In this document: positions 53,715 through 63,865 of the stretch, piece by piece
Numbering within the stretch: the first letter of the stretch is position 1
Layout: the number at the start of each line of letters is the position of its first letter
Assembly (NCBI GenBank): GCA_016788165.1
Contig: JAEUTH010000015.1
Span: 1-64,000 of the forward strand
Reading direction: 5' to 3'
Source: Bacteroidia bacterium
GTDB taxonomy: Bacteria; Bacteroidota; Bacteroidia; AKYH767-A; OLB10
DNA length: 64,000 nt
Notes under the pieces: model-generated
The model's database searches: none
What the model was told of the DNA's origin: nothing
Seen by the model: only the letters and a program-made list of their open reading frames with translations
Made by a program: the position numbers and the translations under genes

Positions 53715-56700
53715 ATGAAAACACTAACCATTTATAAATCATCAGCAGGTTCGGGCAAAACCTATACGCTGGTGTTTGAATATTTAAAATTAGTGTTACA
53801 AAATCCAGCTGCATATAAACATGTTTTGGCAGTTACTTTTACCAACAAAGCAACTGACGAAATGAAGCAACGCATAGTTGCAACGTTAATTGATATAACC
53901 AACCTGAAACAACAGGCACTGGTAATTGTTTTAGCCCAACAAACAGGCATTGATGAAACTCAAATTGTAACAGCAGCACAGGCAGTACTAAATTTAATTT
54001 TGCATAACTACGATGCATTTGCTATTCAAACCATTGATAGTTTTTTTAGTAAAACTACCAAAGCCCTGGCACGCGAATTAAATTTACCTCTTGATGCAGA
54101 AACAGAACTGAATCAAAAAAAAATACAACAACAAATAACTTCAAGCTTAATTGATGAAGTAGGTAAAAACGAATTGGTTTCAAAAATTCTGATTGACTTC
54201 GTAAAAAACAATATCGAAGAAGATAAAGACTGGAACGTATCAAACCGCATTTCGGATGTATCTGATGAGTTGTTTAAGGAAAATTACGATACGAAACAAA
54301 AACTCATCAGTTTTGAAAAAATTGATGAGTTAAAAGCATTTAAAAAATCGTTTGAAAAGGAAATGGCACGCTTGGGCCAACTGTTTTTAACCACTATAAA
54401 AAACCAAAACCTTACCATTAGTGATTTTAAGCATAAAGGGAATGGCGTTGCAGGTTACTTTGTAAAAATTAGTAAACGCTGCGAGCCTGATGATTATACG
54501 CCAGGTGTAAGGTTTTTAGCTGCTTTAAATGATGATGTTTGGTTTGCGAATTCGGCTGGTGATAAATCGGAAATCGACACCAAACCGTTTAACCAAATTG
54601 CAAAACAAGTATCTGATTACTATGATGCACATGCAACCAATTATTTTACCACCGTTTGTATTTTAAAACTGGCACTTTTTAGTTTGGTTTTAGATGCATT
54701 AAATACACATCTTAAAACATATCGCGCTAAAAACAATATATTGCTTATGCACGATATCAATAACACTATTGCCCATTTTATAAGTGCAAGCGACACTCCG
54801 TTTATTTATGAAAAAACAGGCAACCGGTACCAACATTTTCTTATTGACGAGTTTCAGGATACCAGTAATATTCAATGGAATAACTTTTTGCCACTCATCG
54901 AAAATGCAATGAGTATGGGCTATAAATCGTTGGTGGTGGGCGATGTGAAGCAAAGTATTTATCGTTGGCGTGGCGGCAATATGCAGTTGCTGCATAAAAA
55001 AATATTTAGCGATATGCAGCACATGTCGCATAGTATTGATATAAAAAATCTTAATACCAATTACCGAAGTAAAGAAGCCATTGTTCAATTTAATAATAGC
55101 TTATTTGCCGGAGCGCCTGCTGCTTTTAGAAATTTTATACACCCAAACTTAAGCGACTTGTTAAACGACACCTACTATAAAGAACAAGTTTACCAGCAAA
55201 CAGCAGAAAAGAATATAGTAGGTGGATATGTGAACATTTCGTTTCTTAATTTGAAAAACAACAGCCATAACGATGATGTCGATAACGAAGCCGAAACAAC
55301 AAACTTTGTAAACACGGCTTTAGAAAGTATGTTAAATAATATACATGCTTTACAAAAACAAAATTACACATTGGGCGATATAGCTATATTGGTTAGAACC
55401 AATTCCGATGGCGAAAAAGTTGCAGAATTTTTACTAAGTAACGGTATTGAAAAGGTAATCACATCCGATTCATTATCACTTAAAGGCAATAGTAAAGTTG
55501 AATTGCTAATTGCTGCTTTACAATACGCATACACCGATAACGAAGTGGCTTTACACACACTATACATACATTACAATCAATGCCGCGAGCAATTTACAAT
55601 GCCTGATTTTTCAAACACATCAGACATCAGTCATTTGCTAAACTTTATAGAAACCCAAAAACAACTGCACCTGTATAGTTTTTTCGAAAACGTTGCTGCC
55701 TATACAGGCTTGTTTAATACGGCCGATGTATATGTACAAAGGTTGTTAGATGTTGTACTAGCTTTTTGTGAAACCAATCTGCCCATACCACAATTATTTT
55801 TAGATTATTGGCAAAAGAGCGATGCAAAAGAATTAAATGTAGTATTGCCTGCCGATGCAAATAGTATAAACATCATTACATTACATAAATCAAAAGGGCT
55901 TCAGTTTCCGGTAGTTTTAATGCCCTTAATCAATTACAGTATAAAACCCAAACACAAGGAAATTATTTGGGCGCCCATATCTGCTGCACCCTTTAATGAT
56001 GTGGATATATATCCGGTTTATGCAATCAAGCTTACTGAGCAATCGCACTTTCAAGATAAATATGCGCAAGAAAAATCGCTGATGCTGATTGATAATATAA
56101 ACATGTTATATGTAGCATTTACACGAGCCGAACAACAACTATTTATTACTGCCCAAAAAACAAAAGATCCAAATACTTTATCGCTTGCAGGCTGCTTGTT
56201 AGAACTTTTAATTAGGCAGCAACCTGAATGGCATAATCAAATTCAAGAAAACAACACACTTGAAATAGGCAAGCCTTTTGAAAATGCCGACAAAAGGAAA
56301 ATAACCAAACTGCAGTATCTCCCCCATTTCTTGCATCAGCCATTTTACCAAAATCTATCCGTTAGATCATCAACACCAAATAATTTGGTTTTCGAAAATG
56401 CAGAAACAGGTAAAGTTATACATGCAATATTAGCAAGCATTAAGACTGTAAGTGACATTAAACCGGCTATTGAAAAAAGTAAACTTGATACATCAGAAAA
56501 AATCCGAATCAGAAAACAAATTGATGCGATTTTAAATTTGCCCGAAACAGCAAATTGGTTTGATGGCAGCATGCAAGTATTTAACGAGCAAGAAATAGTT
56601 TTGCCGGATGGACAAATAAAACGACCCGATAGATTAATGCTTAAAAACAACAACGTAATTGTGGTTGATTACAAAACGGGCTTGCAACAAAACACACACA

Positions 56701-56804
56701 TAAAACAAATTGCCGACTACGATTACACCTTGCAATTAATGGGATACAATGTTAGCGAACGATACCTGCTCTATTTATCACCACTTTCATTAGTCAGATG
56801 CTAA
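53715..56804 (+). CDS. UvrD-type helicase with C-terminal PD-(D/E)xK nuclease (AddA/RecB-like)
   Basis: This is a 1029-residue protein of superfamily 1A. Motif I is YKSSAGSGKTYTLV (about 7-20), Ia is AVTFTNKATDEMKQRI, II is IDEFQDTSNIQW, III is GDVKQSIYRWRGG, V is ITLHKSKGLQFPVVL and VI is LYVAFTRAEQQLF. The C-terminal nuclease domain has RPDRLM, VVDYKTG and YTLQLMGY, the D-x-K and Q-Y motifs of RecB-family nucleases. It would be the helicase-nuclease of double-strand break repair. The usual partner AddB-type gene is not adjacent. The C-terminus is close to the family's normal end. Confidence 0.9.
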   Translation: MKTLTIYKSSAGSGKTYTLVFEYLKLVLQNPAAYKHVLAVTFTNKATDEMKQRIVATLIDITNLKQQALVIVLAQQTGIDETQIVTAAQAVLNLILHNYDAFAIQTIDSFFSKTTKALARELNLPLDAETELNQKKIQQQITSSLIDEVGKNELVSKILIDFVKNNIEEDKDWNVSNRISDVSDELFKENYDTKQKLISFEKIDELKAFKKSFEKEMARLGQLFLTTIKNQNLTISDFKHKGNGVAGYFVKISKRCEPDDYTPGVRFLAALNDDVWFANSAGDKSEIDTKPFNQIAKQVSDYYDAHATNYFTTVCILKLALFSLVLDALNTHLKTYRAKNNILLMHDINNTIAHFISASDTPFIYEKTGNRYQHFLIDEFQDTSNIQWNNFLPLIENAMSMGYKSLVVGDVKQSIYRWRGGNMQLLHKKIFSDMQHMSHSIDIKNLNTNYRSKEAIVQFNNSLFAGAPAAFRNFIHPNLSDLLNDTYYKEQVYQQTAEKNIVGGYVNISFLNLKNNSHNDDVDNEAETTNFVNTALESMLNNIHALQKQNYTLGDIAILVRTNSDGEKVAEFLLSNGIEKVITSDSLSLKGNSKVELLIAALQYAYTDNEVALHTLYIHYNQCREQFTMPDFSNTSDISHLLNFIETQKQLHLYSFFENVAAYTGLFNTADVYVQRLLDVVLAFCETNLPIPQLFLDYWQKSDAKELNVVLPADANSINIITLHKSKGLQFPVVLMPLINYSIKPKHKEIIWAPISAAPFNDVDIYPVYAIKLTEQSHFQDKYAQEKSLMLIDNINMLYVAFTRAEQQLFITAQKTKDPNTLSLAGCLLELLIRQQPEWHNQIQENNTLEIGKPFENADKRKITKLQYLPHFLHQPFYQNLSVRSSTPNNLVFENAETGKVIHAILASIKTVSDIKPAIEKSKLDTSEKIRIRKQIDAILNLPETANWFDGSMQVFNEQEIVLPDGQIKRPDRLMLKNNNVIVVDYKTGLQQNTHIKQIADYDYTLQLMGYNVSERYLLYLSPLSLVRC

Positions 56805-57292
56805 GCAAATTGAATAGCACCCAATCATCAATAAGTTCAGCGTAATTCATTTATCAGCCAATTTAAAAGTTTGCAAATCATAGCTTTATTCATTATTGCT
56901 TACAACGCTTCAACACTTTATTCCTACAAAAAACAAACCTGCTTTATAAGTGACTGGTACTACTCCCTTTTTACTTTCATCTTATAAATTAACGTTTGTG
57001 CAACGCTTACTTTATGTTGCTTATGTAATACCAACGTTTGCATTATAATTGGCTTAAAGCAAACAATCAAAAAATCATTTTTGTTTAAGCTCTATTCAAA
57101 TTTTTAGCGGTTTATAGCAATGTATGTTGTTAAATTGCAACAGCGATGTAAATTTATTACAACCTATATAAATCTTGTTTAACCCTAGTTTAAACTTTAG
57201 TTGTTGGTATAGCTTTTGTGTGGCAATTTATTATATTAAATTTGCAATCCATTTTAACCCCCGCATTTTATTAACAAATAAAAAAATTGACG
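56805..57292. other. AT-rich intergenic region of 488 bases
   Basis: No gene, repeat array or structured RNA is visible. The sequence is very AT-rich, with no terminator-like hairpin of note after the helicase gene. Its right end holds a good promoter (57215-57244). The remainder appears to be spacer. Confidence 0.5.
57215..57244 (+). promoter_or_regulatory. Bacteroidota sigma-A type promoter for the T9SS cargo gene
   Basis: TTTG (57215-57218) and TAAATTTG (57237-57244, exact TAnnTTTG) are separated by 18 bases. The gene starts 48 bases downstream at 57293. This is the best promoter match in the window. Confidence 0.7.
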
Positions 57293-58891
57293 ATGAAATT
57301 GAGACATGTAATTGCATTAGTTTTTGTATTAACAATTAGCAAAACCTATGCACAACAAAGTTGGACCACACCACCCTTACAATGGGAGCAAAATTATGGA
57401 GGTACGGCAAACGACAGAGCAAATGATGTTATACCCACATCAGATGGTGGATTTATAGCTGTAGGCAATTCGATGAGTGATGATGTTGATCTTACCAATA
57501 ACTTTGGATTAAACGATGTTTGGGTAGTAAAAACCGATGGTAATGGACAGGTACAGTGGCAACGCAATTACGGTGGCGATGACGAAGATTTTGGTTTATC
57601 AATTGCTCAAACTTTTGATGGTGGCTATATTATTGGAGCCACTACATTTTCGAACAATAATAATGTAAGTGGCAATAATGGGTTTTCAGACTTTTGGGTT
57701 TTAAAAATTGATAGCGTAGGCGTTATTGAATGGTCGAAAGTTTATGGAGGCAGTTTATTAGAAAGTTTATTTCAGGTAAAACAATTACGCGATAGCAGTT
57801 ATGTGGCCGTAGGCAGTACCGATTCGAACGATGGTGATGTATCGGGCAACCATGGCGAATCGGATTATTGGGTGGTGCGGTTAAACTTAGCCGGTGATAC
57901 CATTTGGACACAATGTTATGGTGGACTAAAAACAGATGTTTGCCGCGATATAAGCCAATTGGTTAACGGCAATTTTGTGTTAGCCGGATATTCGAATTCG
58001 AACGATGGTGATTTAACCAGCAACAATGGTGGTTATGATTATTGGGTGCTACGCATTGATCATAATTTTAAAAACATTATTTGGCAATACAACTATGGTG
58101 GCAGTTATGATGACAGAGCCTATTCGTTAACCCTTAACTCCGCATTGGGATATTTAGTTATTGGTAGTTCGTATAGTAACGATATAAATGTATCAGGGCA
58201 TAGTGGTAGTGTGGGCCCAACGGGCAATGCCGATGTTTGGGCATTAAAACTTACCAACCTGGGCATAATTGACTGGGAAAATTCATTAGGCGGCTTAGCT
58301 GACGATTTTGCTTTTGATGCAGTACAATTGGCCGATAGCAGCTATACTATTGCAGGCTACACATCCAGCTTATTAGCAAATACCAGCCCCAATAACGGTT
58401 TAACTGATTATTGGTTGATTAATGTAAACCGTTTTGGAAACAGGCAATGGGGTATGGTTTATGGTGGCTCGAAGGCTGATTTTTGTTTTGCTATTGATAC
58501 CCTATCAAGTTTTACATACATTATAGGAGGTGGTTCTTTCTCAAACGACTCGGTTGTAGGTGGCAATTATGGCGGCAGCGATTATTGGCTGCTTAGATTA
58601 GACTCAGCAAAAAACACAACTGCTTTGCCTGATGTTTCGGCAGATGGAAATCAATTAACCATATATCCTAATCCGCTTCGTACACAATCTACCATATCAA
58701 TTAAAACCAACCACACCGATAAACAGTTGTTGAATATTTATAATAATATTGGTCAGATAATTAAATCAATTGATGTTACCGGTGTAACAAGCCTTGATAT
58801 CCATCGAAATAATTTTCAAGCCGGAGTTTATCACTACACACTTGGTTATGAAAATAAAATTTTAACGCGCGGTAAATTTGTTGTTGAATAA
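57293..58891 (+). CDS. Repeat-rich T9SS type A sorting domain protein
   Basis: This is a 532-residue exported protein. The signal peptide (ending near KTYAQ) is followed by about seven repeats of roughly 60 residues: W-x-x-x-Y-G-G-x-x-x-D, a V-I/P-T-x-D-G-G-F/Y-I-x-x-G segment, S-N-D-G-D-V, N-x-G-x-x-D-x-W-V-V-x-x-D-x-x-G. This is a beta-propeller-like, delta-60-type array. The last 75 residues (IYPNPLRTQSTISI ... AGVYHYTL) are a T9SS sorting domain. It is the longest cargo here with its own promoter. The ATG at 57293 begins the signal peptide; a TTG at 57287 is not needed. Function is unknown. Confidence 0.88.
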   Translation: MKLRHVIALVFVLTISKTYAQQSWTTPPLQWEQNYGGTANDRANDVIPTSDGGFIAVGNSMSDDVDLTNNFGLNDVWVVKTDGNGQVQWQRNYGGDDEDFGLSIAQTFDGGYIIGATTFSNNNNVSGNNGFSDFWVLKIDSVGVIEWSKVYGGSLLESLFQVKQLRDSSYVAVGSTDSNDGDVSGNHGESDYWVVRLNLAGDTIWTQCYGGLKTDVCRDISQLVNGNFVLAGYSNSNDGDLTSNNGGYDYWVLRIDHNFKNIIWQYNYGGSYDDRAYSLTLNSALGYLVIGSSYSNDINVSGHSGSVGPTGNADVWALKLTNLGIIDWENSLGGLADDFAFDAVQLADSSYTIAGYTSSLLANTSPNNGLTDYWLINVNRFGNRQWGMVYGGSKADFCFAIDTLSSFTYIIGGGSFSNDSVVGGNYGGSDYWLLRLDSAKNTTALPDVSADGNQLTIYPNPLRTQSTISIKTNHTDKQLLNIYNNIGQIIKSIDVTGVTSLDIHRNNFQAGVYHYTLGYENKILTRGKFVVE

Positions 58892-58910
58892 GTAAAACCA
58901 AAACGTTGTA

Positions 58911-58947
58911 AAAAAAGCCTGCTCCAAATAAATGAGCAGGCTTTTTT
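58911..58947. terminator. Bidirectional terminator after the T9SS cargo gene
   Basis: AAAAAAGCCTGCTC (58911-58924) pairs with 58934-58947 around a 9-base loop, giving T6 tracts on both strands. It lies between the convergent T9SS cargo and TlpA-like genes. Confidence 0.9.
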
Positions 58948-58972
58948 GTTTTATTATTTACAAGTTATAAAA

Positions 58973-60367
58973 CTATTTCAAATCCGTTTCATGCTTTAAA
59001 AAGTCGCCAAGTTGTGTAACATCTAATTTTTTGGCTCTTATAATTTTATCCTTATCTAAAACAAAAACCTGAGGTGTGGTAGCAACATCAAAATCATATC
59101 TGAAATTATCGCGTAAATTCGGATCGGCAACATTAATCCATTGCAAGTTATTTTCTTTAATAAATGCTTTCCATTTATCCATTTCAATTTCATTACATAC
59201 GGCAAATATTTCAACCCCCTTTTTATGCCATTCATTATAAAACTCAATAAGCTTAGGCATTGATTTTTTGCAATGACCACAATCAGGGTCCCAAAAAAAT
59301 AAAACAGTCCACGGTTCTTTTATAGCATAAAGCGATTGTGCAAAATTGTTCGAATCGGTAAGCACAATATTTCTAGCCTTTTTACCTAACAAAATAGGGT
59401 CGAGTTGTTTGGCCCTGTCCTGTATTTTAAATAGCGAAGCATCGTCTAACCAATAAGCCTTATCGCGCGTATAATACTTTTTAACCATATGACAAAACAC
59501 AGCATCCATGCCCATAATTTTTGATGTTTCGAACTCATGAGTAATATACCAAACTGTGTATTTAAATACCTCTGTATCTTTTTCGGCAAGGGCAACCAAC
59601 TTATCGGCTTCGGCTATAATGCTATCCGGTTGCTGTAAAACCAGTTTATGCATATAATAGTCTAATTTTTGATGAAAAATTGGCGTACGTAAAAGTCTGG
59701 CATCTCCAAAGTTTATATTATCGAAATAGTGATTACGATAATAGTAAAATTGAAATGTTGAATCCTTTAAACCATTGGCAAGTATTGGTGCATCCGGAAT
59801 ATCAATTTCGCGTGTTGCCAGATAAATAGCGCTTAAAAATGATTTTGGTTTTTCATCTATATATTTTTGCTGATAGGTTTCAATTTCTTGCTCAATTTGT
59901 TTTAGGTGCTTGAATTCTGCTGAGTTGCTTCTTTGCGATTCGGGTAACAGGTTGTATGCATTACGCGTTTTTTCCATATCGGCTCGCTTATCATTTATAT
60001 AGGTTAGCCAATTATAAAACTCAGTATTTTCAACAGATCCGCTAAATGAAATTTTTGATGGATTGAGCGATGAATCGGCTTTGATGCTAAACTGAAATGT
60101 TTGGTCTAAAACAATTTCGAAATAACGCTTATTGGGTAATACAATTAAGTACATGCCACGGCTTAATGTTTTTTCGCCTTTAAATTCAAAATTGCCCTTT
60201 GCATCGGCCTTGCAACTGTCTTGCAGGTATTGCTTATCTCCAAAATGATTAGCTAAAAAGCACATAGAGTCGGGAATACCCGGCACCTGCACTTTAATTG
60301 AATACATGTTTTTGGCTTGAACATTTGCAGCAAAAAGGATGCTAAAAAATACAATAAATTTTTTCAT
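58973..60367 (-). CDS. TlpA-type thiol-disulfide oxidoreductase with DUF4369
   Basis: This is a 464-residue protein with a signal peptide ending near VQAK. Residues about 20-110 form the beta-rich DUF4369 (CKADAKGNFEFKGEKTLSRGMYLIV). A helical DUF5106-like middle follows, and then a thioredoxin domain from about 325. The redox motif is CGHC in FFWDPDCGHCKKSMPKL, and VATTPQVFVLDKD gives the cis-proline. It should reduce disulfides in the periplasm. No cytochrome c maturation genes are nearby. Confidence 0.88.
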   Translation of the reverse strand: MKKFIVFFSILFAANVQAKNMYSIKVQVPGIPDSMCFLANHFGDKQYLQDSCKADAKGNFEFKGEKTLSRGMYLIVLPNKRYFEIVLDQTFQFSIKADSSLNPSKISFSGSVENTEFYNWLTYINDKRADMEKTRNAYNLLPESQRSNSAEFKHLKQIEQEIETYQQKYIDEKPKSFLSAIYLATREIDIPDAPILANGLKDSTFQFYYYRNHYFDNINFGDARLLRTPIFHQKLDYYMHKLVLQQPDSIIAEADKLVALAEKDTEVFKYTVWYITHEFETSKIMGMDAVFCHMVKKYYTRDKAYWLDDASLFKIQDRAKQLDPILLGKKARNIVLTDSNNFAQSLYAIKEPWTVLFFWDPDCGHCKKSMPKLIEFYNEWHKKGVEIFAVCNEIEMDKWKAFIKENNLQWINVADPNLRDNFRYDFDVATTPQVFVLDKDKIIRAKKLDVTQLGDFLKHETDLK

Positions 60368-60452
60368 ATGATTAAATGCGTTGATGCGTGCAATTTAAAT
60401 TGAAGCATTTAAATTTTTGATGATTTAAGTAGTTATTAAGAAATCAAAACAA

Positions 60453-61463
60453 TTAATGTAGCTTGCTAAAACACCTTATGCGTTTTATATAGTATTTCCA
60501 AACGATACTGTGTTTGTATATATTTTTTCTATTGTGGTAAACTACCATGCTTTGCGTTATGCTACGCTGCTTTTGAATTGAAAAAATATTTGAATAAAAA
60601 AACATGTGTGCTTTAAATACAGCCAAAAAATGTTGCCAACCATTGCTAAACAAAAACTTAACCGATGCGATACCATCTAAAGTCATTTTAGCAAATAAGG
60701 TACTAAACAACAGATGACCGGGCAGGTTTTTATGCAGCATTAATAAATTGTTTCTGAAATTGAGGTAGGTTTTGCGTGGGCTAGTTACAGCCAACGTGCC
60801 ACCACCAACATGATATACTACTGATTGTGGAACAACCATCAGTTTATAACCTGCGTTTTGTATGCGCCAACACAAATCAATTTCTTCCATGTGTGCAAAA
60901 AACATTTCATCGAAACCGCCTAAATCATCAAATATTTTTTTACGTATCAGCATACAAGCACCCGTTGCCCAAAACACTTCTATGGGTTGATTATACTGGC
61001 CATTGTCTGCTTCAATCGAATCGAAAATCCGGCCTCTGCAAAAAGGAAATCCCAGGCAATCAATAAATCCGCCACATGCACCTGCAAATTCAAACTTAGT
61101 TTGGTTTTTATAATCCAAAATTTTGGGCTGTACAGCAGCAACCTCGGGGTTAATGTCTAAATAATTTTGTAATGGCTCAATCCAATTTTCAGTAACCAAT
61201 ACATCGCTATTCAATAATAAAACATATTCGGCATTTACATGCCTGAGGCATTGGTTATAACCGGCAGCAAAACCACCGTTTACTTTATTAACAATAAGCG
61301 CTACTTGTGCAAATTCATTTTTCATAAAAGCTACCGTATCGTCATTGCTGCCATTATCGGCAACTATCACATGAGCCGAAGTACTGTGTTGTATAACAAC
61401 AGGCAAAAACTGTTGCAGCAATGTACGTGTGTTGTAGTTTAATATTACTATGGCTGTTTTCAA
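60453..61463 (-). CDS. Family 2 glycosyltransferase
   Basis: This is a 336-residue GT-A glycosyltransferase. MKTAIVILNYNTRTLLQQFLPVV, ADNGSNDDTV, LLLNSDVLVTENWI (the DxD-like metal site) and FFAHMEEIDLCWRIQNAGY (ED and acceptor-side motif) match the rhamnosyltransferase/GT2 subgroup. The start is a TTG at 61463, since the canonical N-terminus begins exactly there and no ATG is in reach. It probably builds a surface glycan. It is divergent from another GT2 gene. Confidence 0.88.
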   Translation of the reverse strand: MKTAIVILNYNTRTLLQQFLPVVIQHSTSAHVIVADNGSNDDTVAFMKNEFAQVALIVNKVNGGFAAGYNQCLRHVNAEYVLLLNSDVLVTENWIEPLQNYLDINPEVAAVQPKILDYKNQTKFEFAGACGGFIDCLGFPFCRGRIFDSIEADNGQYNQPIEVFWATGACMLIRKKIFDDLGGFDEMFFAHMEEIDLCWRIQNAGYKLMVVPQSVVYHVGGGTLAVTSPRKTYLNFRNNLLMLHKNLPGHLLFSTLFAKMTLDGIASVKFLFSNGWQHFLAVFKAHMFFYSNIFSIQKQRSITQSMVVYHNRKNIYKHSIVWKYYIKRIRCFSKLH

Positions 61464-61634
61464 TGCGGGTGCCGCTTAAATATCTGATGATGAAAAAATT
61501 TACAAAGGCCGGCAAAGCTAAATAAACACCGTAATTTTACTACTTAAATTAAACGTTGCATGAAGCAACTACCCCAAAACTGCCATGTTAATATCTTGCA
61601 TAGAACTGCATCAGAAAAAAGGTACAAAATAATA

Positions 61635-61642
61635 TACTTTCG
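61635..61642 (+). promoter_or_regulatory. Possible -7 element variant before the second GT2 gene
   Basis: TACTTTCG, one change from TAnnTTTG, 21 bases before the start at 61664. No TTTG box at the right distance. Confidence 0.3.
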
Positions 61643-61663
61643 CCCGCCTTTCCCTAAAAATTG

Positions 61664-62809
61664 ATGGAGCTGTTTTCATTACCATATACTTTTGATTTTT
61701 TAATTTTTTGCCAAGTACTTTTTGGAGTATTTGTAGCTGGATTTACAATTCAGTTTATTTTTTTATTGTTCGTTTTTTTAAGGCTTGCATTATTTAAGCC
61801 CGTCAATAACGAGCCCGCTACCGAACCCGTGTCGGTATTAATTTGTGCGCGTAACGAAATGAAAAACTTACGGCAACATCTCGAAATTATTTTAAACCAA
61901 AATTATGGCACTTACCAAGTGGTTGTAGTAAATGATTGCAGTTGGGATGATACCGGTTTGTATTTAGAAGTAATGGAGCAACATTATCATCACCTTAAAG
62001 TGGTAACAATTAAAGAGCAAGAGCGCTACCAGCATGGAAAAAAATTTGCATTAAGCCTGGGCATAAAAGCTGCCATACATAACCGATTGTTATTTACCGA
62101 TGCCGATTGCTTACCTGCTTCCGAAGATTGGATTAAGGAAATGATGATGGCTTACACCAACCAAACTGAAATAGTTTTAGGGTATGGAGCTTATCAAAAA
62201 TCGAAAGGGCTGTTAAATAAATGGATACGGTTTGATACGGTTTTTAATGCAATACAATATTTAAGTTTTGCATTATTAAAGTTGCCATACATGGGTGTAG
62301 GACGCAATTTGAGTTATACCAAAGAATTATTTTTTAAGCGCAAGGGGTTTGCCTCACACCAACATATTTTGTCGGGCGATGATGATTTGTTTGTAAACGA
62401 ACATGCTACAAAACATAATGTTCGGATATGTATAAAACCATATGCATTTACAGTTTCAATACCTAAAAAGAATTGGAACGATTGGTTTAAACAGAAAAAA
62501 AGACACTTAAGTACATCAGCGTATTACCGTGCAAAACACAAACTGCTATTAGGCATATATCACTTATCGGCATATTTGTTTTTTATAGCCGCTCCAGTAC
62601 TGCTTGCCATACAATATCAATGGATGACTATCACTGTATTATTGGTTTTACGTTATCTGTTACAAATATTTATTTGGCAAAGTTGTTTTAAGAAATTAGG
62701 CGAACAAGACCTGATTTGGATGGCACCTTTTTTAGAAATTTTCATGCTTTTTGTTTATCCTTTTACTTTGATTTCTTCGAGATTTCAGAAAAATCAAACC
62801 TGGAAATAA
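61664..62809 (+). CDS. Membrane-bound family 2 glycosyltransferase
   Basis: This is a 381-residue protein with an N-terminal membrane helix (about 15-40) and three C-terminal ones (from about 290). The GT-A domain has EPVSVLICARNEMKNLRQHL, QVVVVNDCSWDDTG, LLFTDADCLP (DxD), and SGDDDLFVNE, and a KRHLS segment in place of the QxxRW motif. It is probably a processive or lipid-carrier sugar transferase for a surface polysaccharide. The ATG at 61664 follows a TTG used only as an alternative start. Confidence 0.88.
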   Translation: MELFSLPYTFDFLIFCQVLFGVFVAGFTIQFIFLLFVFLRLALFKPVNNEPATEPVSVLICARNEMKNLRQHLEIILNQNYGTYQVVVVNDCSWDDTGLYLEVMEQHYHHLKVVTIKEQERYQHGKKFALSLGIKAAIHNRLLFTDADCLPASEDWIKEMMMAYTNQTEIVLGYGAYQKSKGLLNKWIRFDTVFNAIQYLSFALLKLPYMGVGRNLSYTKELFFKRKGFASHQHILSGDDDLFVNEHATKHNVRICIKPYAFTVSIPKKNWNDWFKQKKRHLSTSAYYRAKHKLLLGIYHLSAYLFFIAAPVLLAIQYQWMTITVLLVLRYLLQIFIWQSCFKKLGEQDLIWMAPFLEIFMLFVYPFTLISSRFQKNQTWK

Positions 62810-62908
62810 TTTATTGGATAACGGTATCATCAGATATTTTCGTTTTGGTAATTTCCTTATTGCAACACATCAATCAAAGTTAATTTTAAGCTGCGCCTTA
62901 AAAAAAAC

Positions 62909-62941
62909 AGCCGTTTCAAAAATCAATCTGAAACGGCTTTT
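62909..62941. terminator. Bidirectional terminator between GT2 and tRNA-Ala
   Basis: AGCCGTTTCA (62909-62918) pairs with TGAAACGGCT (62929-62938) around a 10-base loop. On the minus strand it is followed by G and a T8 run, suiting the tRNA gene; on the plus strand four T follow. Confidence 0.9.
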
Positions 62942-62944
62942 GGA

Positions 62945-63020
<76 letters not shown>

Positions 63021-63110
63021 ATTGCTGTAATAAGCGGGTGCAAATAAAATAATATTCAATACACTATTTCTAAATTTTTTATAAATAATTGAATTATTAA
63101 ATCAAGTGTA

Positions 63111-63836
63111 TTAAATTGATTCAATTTGTGTTTGAAAAAATTGCCAAAGTGCATCAGGCGGTACTTGCGCAACTATCCGAACCGTTTCTTGCTTTACAGG
63201 ATGTGTAAACTCAAGCATACGTGCATGTAATGATATGCTTCCATCGTCATTGCTTCGGTCGAAACCATATTTTAAATCACCTTTTATAGGCATTCCTTTA
63301 GATGAGAGTTGAACCCTGATTTGATGATGACGCCCCGTAATCGGATTAACCTGAAGCAAATAATATCTATCGCTTTGTGCTATTAACTTATAATCTAAAG
63401 TTGCCCATGTTGCCCCGGTTACTTGATAGGTAACTCTGCTTTTGTTTTTGGCTGTATCTTTTATTAAATAGTTTTCTAAACGTGCTTCATATACTACTGG
63501 CTGTTGTTTTACGATAGCCCAATATGTTTTTTTTATTGATCGTGCTTTAAATTGAGCCGACATACGCTCTAATGCTTTACTGGTTCGGGCAAATAAAACA
63601 ACACCACTTACCGGCCTGTCTAAACGATGGATAACACCACAAAAAACTTCACCTGGTTTATTGTACTTCTTTTTTATGTAGTGTTTTAACAGGTCGGGCA
63701 AAGTAAAATCTTGTGTTGCATCGCTCTGTACCAATTGACCCGATTTTTTATTTACTGCTATCAGATGATTGTCTTCATAAATCACATCTAAAGCGGGTAA
63801 CAAATCATCTAAAAATGCTTGACTAAATTTTTCCAT
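63111..63836 (-). CDS. RluA family pseudouridine synthase
   Basis: This is a 241-residue enzyme that isomerises uridine in rRNA or tRNA. The catalytic Asp lies in VIHRLDRPVSGVVLFARTSKAL. The N-terminal IYEDNHLIAVNKKSGQLV and the later YKLIAQSDRYYLLQVNPITGRHHQIRVQLSSKGMPI are family marks. No N-terminal S4 domain is present, as in the shorter RluA/TruC-like members. Its start lies 29 bases from the stop of panB on the same strand, suggesting co-transcription with panB. Confidence 0.92.
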   Translation of the reverse strand: MEKFSQAFLDDLLPALDVIYEDNHLIAVNKKSGQLVQSDATQDFTLPDLLKHYIKKKYNKPGEVFCGVIHRLDRPVSGVVLFARTSKALERMSAQFKARSIKKTYWAIVKQQPVVYEARLENYLIKDTAKNKSRVTYQVTGATWATLDYKLIAQSDRYYLLQVNPITGRHHQIRVQLSSKGMPIKGDLKYGFDRSNDDGSISLHARMLEFTHPVKQETVRIVAQVPPDALWQFFQTQIESI

Positions 63837-63865
63837 TACACTAACTACACTAAAAATTTTAGTGC

